A stretch of DNA of 41,410 bases from Crocosphaera sp. (GTDB lineage Bacteria > Cyanobacteriota > Cyanobacteriia > Cyanobacteriales > Microcystaceae), in contig JASJDN010000043.1 in the NCBI GenBank assembly GCA_030065205.1, forward strand, positions 1 to 41,410, given 5' to 3'. Of this stretch, positions 36,994 to 41,410 are shown piece after piece (position 1 is the stretch's first letter; the number at the start of each line of letters is the position of its first letter). The position numbers and the translations under genes are program-made. The notes beneath the pieces are model-generated. The model saw only the letters and a program-made list of their open reading frames with translations. It made no database searches and was not told the DNA's origin.

Positions 36994-37023
36994 GTGGGAG
37001 TATTAATAACTCCCACTTTTTTT
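36994..37023 (+). terminator. Rho-independent terminator after the aldehyde dehydrogenase
   Basis: gtgggagt and actcccac form an 8-bp stem with a 7-nt loop, followed by seven T at 37017-37023. It starts 18 bp after the stop codon. Confidence 0.85.
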
Positions 37024-37100
37024 AGGAGGGACTTTGTTTGATTAGAGCCAAGATATGAAATAATTAAGAATAATAGACTATTTATTAATTACAGTAAATT

Positions 37101-38663
37101 ATGTTAACTAAAGCTTATGGTATTTTAGCAGGGGGTGGAGTAAAGGGGGCAGCCTTAGTAGGAGGAATACAAGCAATAGAACAAAATAATATTCAATTTG
37201 TTGGTTATGGAGGAACATCAGCAGGTAGCATTATTGCTTTATTAGCTAGTGTGGGATATACTTCTGATGAACTGGAAACAATTATGATCGAAGAAATTGA
37301 TTTTACCCAGTTTCTTGATGACTCAGCCTCTGAATTAGAAAGTTTAAAAGATTCTTTAAGACAGCTTTTTGAGAAAATTAATAATTTTAATTTTAATGAT
37401 GCAATTTGGAGAATGGGAGAAAATAGAAGATTAATAATAACTTTAATCAACTTCGTAAAAAGACTTAATCAAGATTTAGGGTTATGTGATGCCAATGGAT
37501 TAAAGGAATTTTTGTTAAATAAAATAGCTCAAAAATATCCTATTTTTAATAACAGAACTGATATTACTTTTCGAGAACTTCAAGAGCAAGGATGTTATCC
37601 TTTAAAAGTGGTTGCTTCAGATTTAATCAGTCATCAGGCGGTTATTTATCCTTCAGATCAAGAACAAGGTTTAGACTATTCTGTGATTAATGCAGTTAGA
37701 GCATCTATGAGTTTTCCGTTTGTCTTTTTTCCAGTACAAATTGATAATTATTTATTAGTTGATGGTGGATTAAGTAGTAATTTACCTCTCTTTTTATTTG
37801 AAGAAGAAAGAACAGTTAATAATTATCCCGTTATTGCACTTGACTTAGTTGTTGATGGTAATAATCAATCAGACTTTTCTTCAGAGCAGAATAACTATGG
37901 ATTATTAGAGTTTATTCCTGATATGTTAGGAACAGTGTTAGAATCAAGCGATGATTTAATAGAAAACCTGATAAAAAATATTTATTATATTGCAATTAAA
38001 CTTCCTAAAGAGATTGATACGCTTGACTTTGAAATTTCAAAAGAAAATCGAGAAAGACTATTTGATAGAGGATATAGGGATGTTAGTTCTTACTTAAATA
38101 TTAATATTTTTAAAGCTGTCAAAAAAGTTACCACTGAACGAGAAAGATTAAGGGTGTTATATGGTCGAATAGAGTTAATTGAAAAGACATTAGAAAAAGT
38201 TGCGATCGCTGTTAAAAATTATTCTAATGCAGAGAATGTTCGTGCTTATATTATGTTACCAACTGAGCAGGATTCACTAATGGTTGCTTATCAATATGGA
38301 ATGGATAATGATCCAGATATCGATTGGGAAATTCCTCTTGATGGCGGAAGTAGCGGTCATACATGGTTTTATCGTCAACCTACACTATCAAATATTGATA
38401 TGATGAAAACTAACTTAGCAGATTATAATTTAACTCAAATTCAAGTTAATAAAATCCGAAAAGATAGACAAGCAATCTATAGTGTTCCTATATTTGATTT
38501 AAGTTTATCCCGTACTGAAACAATAGAAGATTTAGAAATGTTAGGAATTCTTTGTATAGACACTAGCACTTTCCTCGAAAATACGTTATGGTTGAATGAG
38601 GACAGTCTATGCAAAAATGAGCTTGAATTATGGGCTGACATCCTAGCACTAATTTTAAAATAG
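37101..38663 (+). CDS. Patatin-like phospholipase with C-terminal GAF-like domain
   Basis: A 520-aa protein. Residues 5-235 form a patatin acyl hydrolase: oxyanion hole GGGVKG (11-16), nucleophile elbow GTSAG (38-42, Ser40) and catalytic Asp in DGG (221-223). Residues about 345-520 resemble a GAF sensor domain (VRAYIMLPTEQDSLMVAYQYGM; LGILCIDTS). Patatin cuts membrane phospholipids; a fused sensor domain suggests the cut is triggered by a ligand or stress signal. Eleven bases later comes a small acidic protein, then a PIN-domain protein. AT-rich coding sequence, unlike the GC-richer aldehyde dehydrogenase upstream. Confidence 0.85.
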   Translation: MLTKAYGILAGGGVKGAALVGGIQAIEQNNIQFVGYGGTSAGSIIALLASVGYTSDELETIMIEEIDFTQFLDDSASELESLKDSLRQLFEKINNFNFNDAIWRMGENRRLIITLINFVKRLNQDLGLCDANGLKEFLLNKIAQKYPIFNNRTDITFRELQEQGCYPLKVVASDLISHQAVIYPSDQEQGLDYSVINAVRASMSFPFVFFPVQIDNYLLVDGGLSSNLPLFLFEEERTVNNYPVIALDLVVDGNNQSDFSSEQNNYGLLEFIPDMLGTVLESSDDLIENLIKNIYYIAIKLPKEIDTLDFEISKENRERLFDRGYRDVSSYLNINIFKAVKKVTTERERLRVLYGRIELIEKTLEKVAIAVKNYSNAENVRAYIMLPTEQDSLMVAYQYGMDNDPDIDWEIPLDGGSSGHTWFYRQPTLSNIDMMKTNLADYNLTQIQVNKIRKDRQAIYSVPIFDLSLSRTETIEDLEMLGILCIDTSTFLENTLWLNEDSLCKNELELWADILALILK

Positions 38664-38674
38664 AGGCAACAGTT

Positions 38675-38935
38675 ATGATGGAACCTAGCAGCATCCGACA
38701 TCCAGAAGGTTACAAACCCATTACTAAAGAAGTTAAACCTGGATTGTATGTCATCGAAAATGCTTATGAAGGGGAATATGTTTATTTTGAGAATGACTCT
38801 TTTGAGCATCAACAATCTTCTGCTGAAACAATCAATGATTTTAGCGAAACTTCTGAAACTTTAGAATTAGGTGGTGAAGAAATACGTGAGATTTTAGGTA
38901 CAAGCGAACCAGCACTCACGCCAGTGTACGCATAA
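38675..38935 (+). CDS. Small acidic protein between the patatin and PIN genes
   Basis: An 86-aa, strongly acidic protein (EPSSIRHPEGYKPITKEVKPG at the start, ending ALTPVYA). No signal peptide or membrane helix; the middle is Ser/Glu-rich and probably disordered. I do not recognise a family. It lies 11 bp after the patatin gene and 31 bp before the PIN gene, so it is in the same unit. It might bind or neutralise one of its neighbours. Confidence 0.6.
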   Translation: MMEPSSIRHPEGYKPITKEVKPGLYVIENAYEGEYVYFENDSFEHQQSSAETINDFSETSETLELGGEEIREILGTSEPALTPVYA

Positions 38936-38966
38936 TATATATGTTAGTAAAATAGGTATTTAATTG

Positions 38967-39401
38967 ATGGAACAAATTTTGGTAGATGCTGATATCATTG
39001 TGGAGTATTTACTAAATCGGGGAGATTTTAGAATAGAAGCTCAAACAATCTGGACAATGATAGAATCTCAGAAATTTGAAGGATTTATTACAGAAAGCGG
39101 ATTAGAAAAAGTTAAATTTTATATTAGCCAATTAGTAAGTGCTAATGATGAAATAAAGATTATTAAAAGTCTTCAAAAAACATTAAAAACTTGCTCGGTT
39201 AACAGTTATATTATACACGAAGCAAGGACAAGTCACTTAAGAAAATTTGACGCAGCAATTAATGTTGTTTGCGCGACTCAAATGAATTTAGATGGAATTG
39301 TAGCTTGGAAACCTGAAGATTTTGAAAGTGAAACATCTGATATTAAGATTTTTAGTATTAGTCAATTGTCGGAACAATTTTCTGATCCTATTACATTTTA
39401 A
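38967..39401 (+). CDS. PIN-domain ribonuclease-like protein
   Basis: A 144-aa protein from the ATG at 38967. It has PIN acidic residues: VDADIIVEYLL near the N-terminus (Asp10-type), Glu in EARTSHLRKFDAAINVVCAT, where Asp is a later metal ligand, and a strand DGIVAWKPEDF near the end. PIN proteins cleave RNA and are frequent toxins in toxin-antitoxin pairs. No typical antitoxin is adjacent; the small acidic upstream protein is the only candidate partner. Confidence 0.75.
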   Translation: MEQILVDADIIVEYLLNRGDFRIEAQTIWTMIESQKFEGFITESGLEKVKFYISQLVSANDEIKIIKSLQKTLKTCSVNSYIIHEARTSHLRKFDAAINVVCATQMNLDGIVAWKPEDFESETSDIKIFSISQLSEQFSDPITF

Positions 39402-39462
39402 TTGCTCTATGTACCGTTTAACAACTGTAACCCGTCATTGCTATATTTTCTAAGATCATCTA

Positions 39463-40248
39463 TTAACCCAGTCTTTTTTGTGCTTCTGCGTTCAAAAATA
39501 GACACAAATGGGAATTAATTAATATAGGGAATAAAATGACTAAAATAACTGTAATGAATAAGGATACACCCAAAGCATGACTCGCATAAATCTCAGGGTT
39601 TGAAGAAATATCTATGGAAGATAATAACAACCTATTAATTAATAGAGCAAAAACTAGATATATGATGAAGGGATATAAGAATAAAGAAAATACTCTGCCA
39701 GCATTCTCCTTGATAATGCTACGATTATAACTAAAAGCATCTCCGATTTTATCTTGTCTAAAAATGAAAGCAAGAGGAACTGATGAATTATTAATAAAAT
39801 AAATAATCCCTGGTATGAGCAGCAAAAGCGACCTTAAAACATAACTTATATAAATTCTCAGCATTAAGACCCATAAAGAAAATAAGTCATTAAAAACCGC
39901 GTCTGATAGCTTTGCATAATTAAAAGGTTTTTGATAAATGTAATGATAAGCAAAAATTACTATAGTTTTATAGAAAAAAGTGAAATTTGCTAACCCAATG
40001 AGGGCAATAATGAAGACAAAACTAAAGTAGAAAATTAAAGTTGAGGCAGAAAAATTTGTTTTTAACTGTTCTATAAACTGATGACTAACATGATTTTGAA
40101 TCAGCAATACAATTAACATTATAGGTAAGTAAATTAAGCCAAAAGACCAAAAAAATTGATTGAATGTTTTTTTATAGACATAAAAGCCCATAGATAATAA
40201 TTGTCTAGATGTCAGTTTTTTAGTTTTCAGTTGAATAGGAATATTCAT
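39463..40248 (-). CDS. Hypothetical integral membrane protein
   Basis: A protein of about 261 aa when started at the ATG at 40248 (MNIPIQLKTKKLTSRQ), with about six hydrophobic segments, e.g. SFGLIYLPIMLIVLL, STLIFYFSFVFIIALIGLA and YLVFALLINRLLL. No catalytic or transport motif recognised; the layout recalls the membrane domain of YIP1/GDPD-like proteins. It is AT-rich. It lies downstream of rsmH on the same strand, 96 bp after its stop. Confidence 0.65.
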   Translation of the reverse strand: MNIPIQLKTKKLTSRQLLSMGFYVYKKTFNQFFWSFGLIYLPIMLIVLLIQNHVSHQFIEQLKTNFSASTLIFYFSFVFIIALIGLANFTFFYKTIVIFAYHYIYQKPFNYAKLSDAVFNDLFSLWVLMLRIYISYVLRSLLLLIPGIIYFINNSSVPLAFIFRQDKIGDAFSYNRSIIKENAGRVFSLFLYPFIIYLVFALLINRLLLSSIDISSNPEIYASHALGVSLFITVILVILFPILINSHLCLFLNAEAQKRLG

Positions 40249-40308
40249 GGTTACATAAACATAACAAGAGTTCAACCGTTAATTTAACTAATTTTATTGG
40301 CGTGGACA

Positions 40309-40342
40309 ACCGAAGTTTAGGATCTTAAGCACCGAAGTTTAG
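40309..40342. repeat. 12-bp direct repeat accgaagtttag (x2)
   Basis: Two exact copies, at 40309-40320 and 40331-40342, 22 bp apart start to start, between rsmH and the membrane protein. The spacing is two helical turns, so it could be a regulator binding pair for the membrane protein gene. Chance is possible. Confidence 0.4.
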
Positions 40343-40344
40343 CT

Positions 40345-41205
40345 TTATTTCCGTTGTGCAAACCTTAATTTTGCGGAACGCGATCGCGGATTTTTTGCTT
40401 GTTCTTCCGGTTGGGGAATAATCGGTTTTTTCGTAACAACATCTAATAATAAAGAGTCTCGAAAACTATATTTAACCCGACGATCTTCTAAACTATGAAA
40501 ACTAATAATTCCTATCCTTCCCCCAGGTTTTAACCAATGAGGGGCTTTTTCTAAGAACCGTTCTAACGATCCTAACTCATCATTAACCCCAATGCGTAAC
40601 GCCTGAAAAACGCGGGTAGCAGGGTGTATCCGTCCATACCGTTGTTTTGGGGGAAAACATTTAGCGATCGCCTCTGCTAAGTCTGTGGTTGTGTTAAAGG
40701 GACGTTGTTGTACAATACGACGAGCAATGGGACGCGATCGCCTTTCCTCTCCATATTGATAAAATAGATCCGCTAAACTGGTTTGATCCCAATGATTAAT
40801 AATTTCTGCTGCGGTTAAAGACTGTTGACGGTTCATCCGCATATCTAACGGGGCTTCATGACGAAAACTAAAGCCTCTTTCTGCCACATCAAACTGGGGA
40901 GAACTGACCCCCAAATCCGCAATAATACCGTTAAATTCTGCTGGTTGTCCTGGATAATCTGCAAAATTCCCCTGCCAAACCTCAAAGCGATCGCCAGCTA
41001 TATCGGATAAATACCTTTGAGTGGTAGCGATCGCCTCCTCATCGAGATCAATTCCTGTTACTCTAACATTGGGGAACTTCTCTAAAAGCAAACGACTATG
41101 GCCACCCCTTCCCAAAGTCGCATCTAAATAATGACCGTTCGGTTCAACGGTTAAACCTTCTATCAACTCTTGACATAAAACGGGAGTATGAAGGATAGGA
41201 GACAA
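40345..41205 (-). CDS. rsmH: 16S rRNA (cytosine(1402)-N4)-methyltransferase
   Basis: A 286-aa MraW/RsmH protein. The N-terminus has [13 protein letters not shown] and the SAM motif [14 protein letters not shown] (residues 29-42); [18 protein letters not shown] and [21 protein letters not shown] are family signatures; the C-terminus has HSLEDRRVK and the conserved [10 protein letters not shown]. It methylates N4 of C1402 in 16S rRNA. It is not in a mur/fts cluster, which is usual in cyanobacteria. Its start lies 35 bp from an IS605-like right end. Confidence 0.95.
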   Translation of the reverse strand: MSPILHTPVLCQELIEGLTVEPNGHYLDATLGRGGHSRLLLEKFPNVRVTGIDLDEEAIATTQRYLSDIAGDRFEVWQGNFADYPGQPAEFNGIIADLGVSSPQFDVAERGFSFRHEAPLDMRMNRQQSLTAAEIINHWDQTSLADLFYQYGEERRSRPIARRIVQQRPFNTTTDLAEAIAKCFPPKQRYGRIHPATRVFQALRIGVNDELGSLERFLEKAPHWLKPGGRIGIISFHSLEDRRVKYSFRDSLLLDVVTKKPIIPQPEEQAKNPRSRSAKLRFAQRK

Positions 41206-41239
41206 AGCTTGGTTAGGGGAATTTTGATCTGTGTTAGTC

Positions 41240-41410
41240 TTGAATAACCCTACCGTGAGACGGGTAGGGGTTCTTTATGCGGAAAACGCAAAGGCGCATC
41301 CAATTGCCTCTAATACCTCACCCTAGAGGGTTTGGTTTTACTTTGTTTTCTTCTCTGTCTTGAGTGCGTCTTACTTATGCCGTGCAACGACAAATTACGC
41401 ACTCGCTTTT
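41240..41410 (-). mobile_element. IS200/IS605 (TnpB-type) element, right end, partial
   Basis: On the minus strand the region reads from an interrupted TnpB-like 3' part into an imperfect hairpin (41246-41272: aaccctaccg paired with cgggtaggggtt, two bulges) and ends at TCAA (41243-41240). The segment before the hairpin, with gcgttttccgcataaagaa, has the look of cyanobacterial TnpB transposon 3' ends, which also encode the omega RNA. No intact tnpB frame is present in the part visible; the rest lies beyond 41410. Confidence 0.55.

Overview
The window looks like the chromosome of a unicellular cyanobacterium. Evidence: the allophycocyanin-B-type gene apcF, an RNA polymerase with a separate rpoC2, a CruA/CruP-type lycopene cyclase, a DUF2103 and a DUF3318 gene, many copies of the HIP1 octamer gcgatcgc, low overall GC, and cyanobacterial tandem repeats. 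The order rpsT-tatD-rpoB-rpoC2, with rpoC1 absent, resembles the arrangement I recall from Synechocystis. Cyanophycin handling and the general gene style suggest the Crocosphaera/Cyanothece clade, but the species is an inference.

Layout. 1-1300: a nucleotidyltransferase gene whose tail looks frameshifted, then an intergenic stretch with heptamer repeats, a 136-bp MITE-like element and a degenerate REP-like hairpin. 1295-3076: a stand-alone fatty acyl-AMP ligase. 3318-3833: a non-coding, structured region ending in an IS200/IS605-type right-end hairpin, placed directly before a ribosomal protein S1 homologue. 4886-13641 (minus strand): rpsT, tatD, rpoB and rpoC2. 13780-18523: an acyl-CoA dehydrogenase-like protein, malic enzyme and a lycopene cyclase. 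18670-22457: a small conserved protein, an RsbW-like ATPase overlapping a STAS/sugar-transferase fusion, a DUF3318 protein and a site-2 protease with CBS domains. 22510-25762: a second, inverted copy of the 136-bp element, then an RNA-repair neighbourhood: a methyltransferase-like protein, a 2'-5' RNA ligase/cyclic phosphodiesterase homologue, and convergently rtcB carrying an intein immediately before its metal-binding cysteine. 25887-29308: SGNH hydrolase, hypothetical membrane protein, a coupled small pair with a frameshifted aspartic protease, and a PEP-CTERM protein. 29491-32883: apcF, then clpS, DUF2103 and a pentapeptide-repeat membrane protein. 32914-39401: tRNA-Asn, a conserved hypothetical protein, an ABM-like protein, an exported cyanophycinase, an aldehyde dehydrogenase, and a patatin-GAF / small acidic protein / PIN-domain cluster. 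39463-41410: a membrane protein, rsmH, and the right end of a TnpB-type element running off the window.

The most interesting items are the intein-split RtcB next to an RNA cyclic-phosphodiesterase homologue, the STAS-glycosyltransferase fusion overlapping its likely anti-sigma-type kinase, the patatin-GAF/PIN cluster as a possible defence or stress module, the inverted pair of 136-bp foldback elements, and the IS605-like structured RNA candidate abutting the S1 gene. All calls are from reading the sequence; no database search was run.
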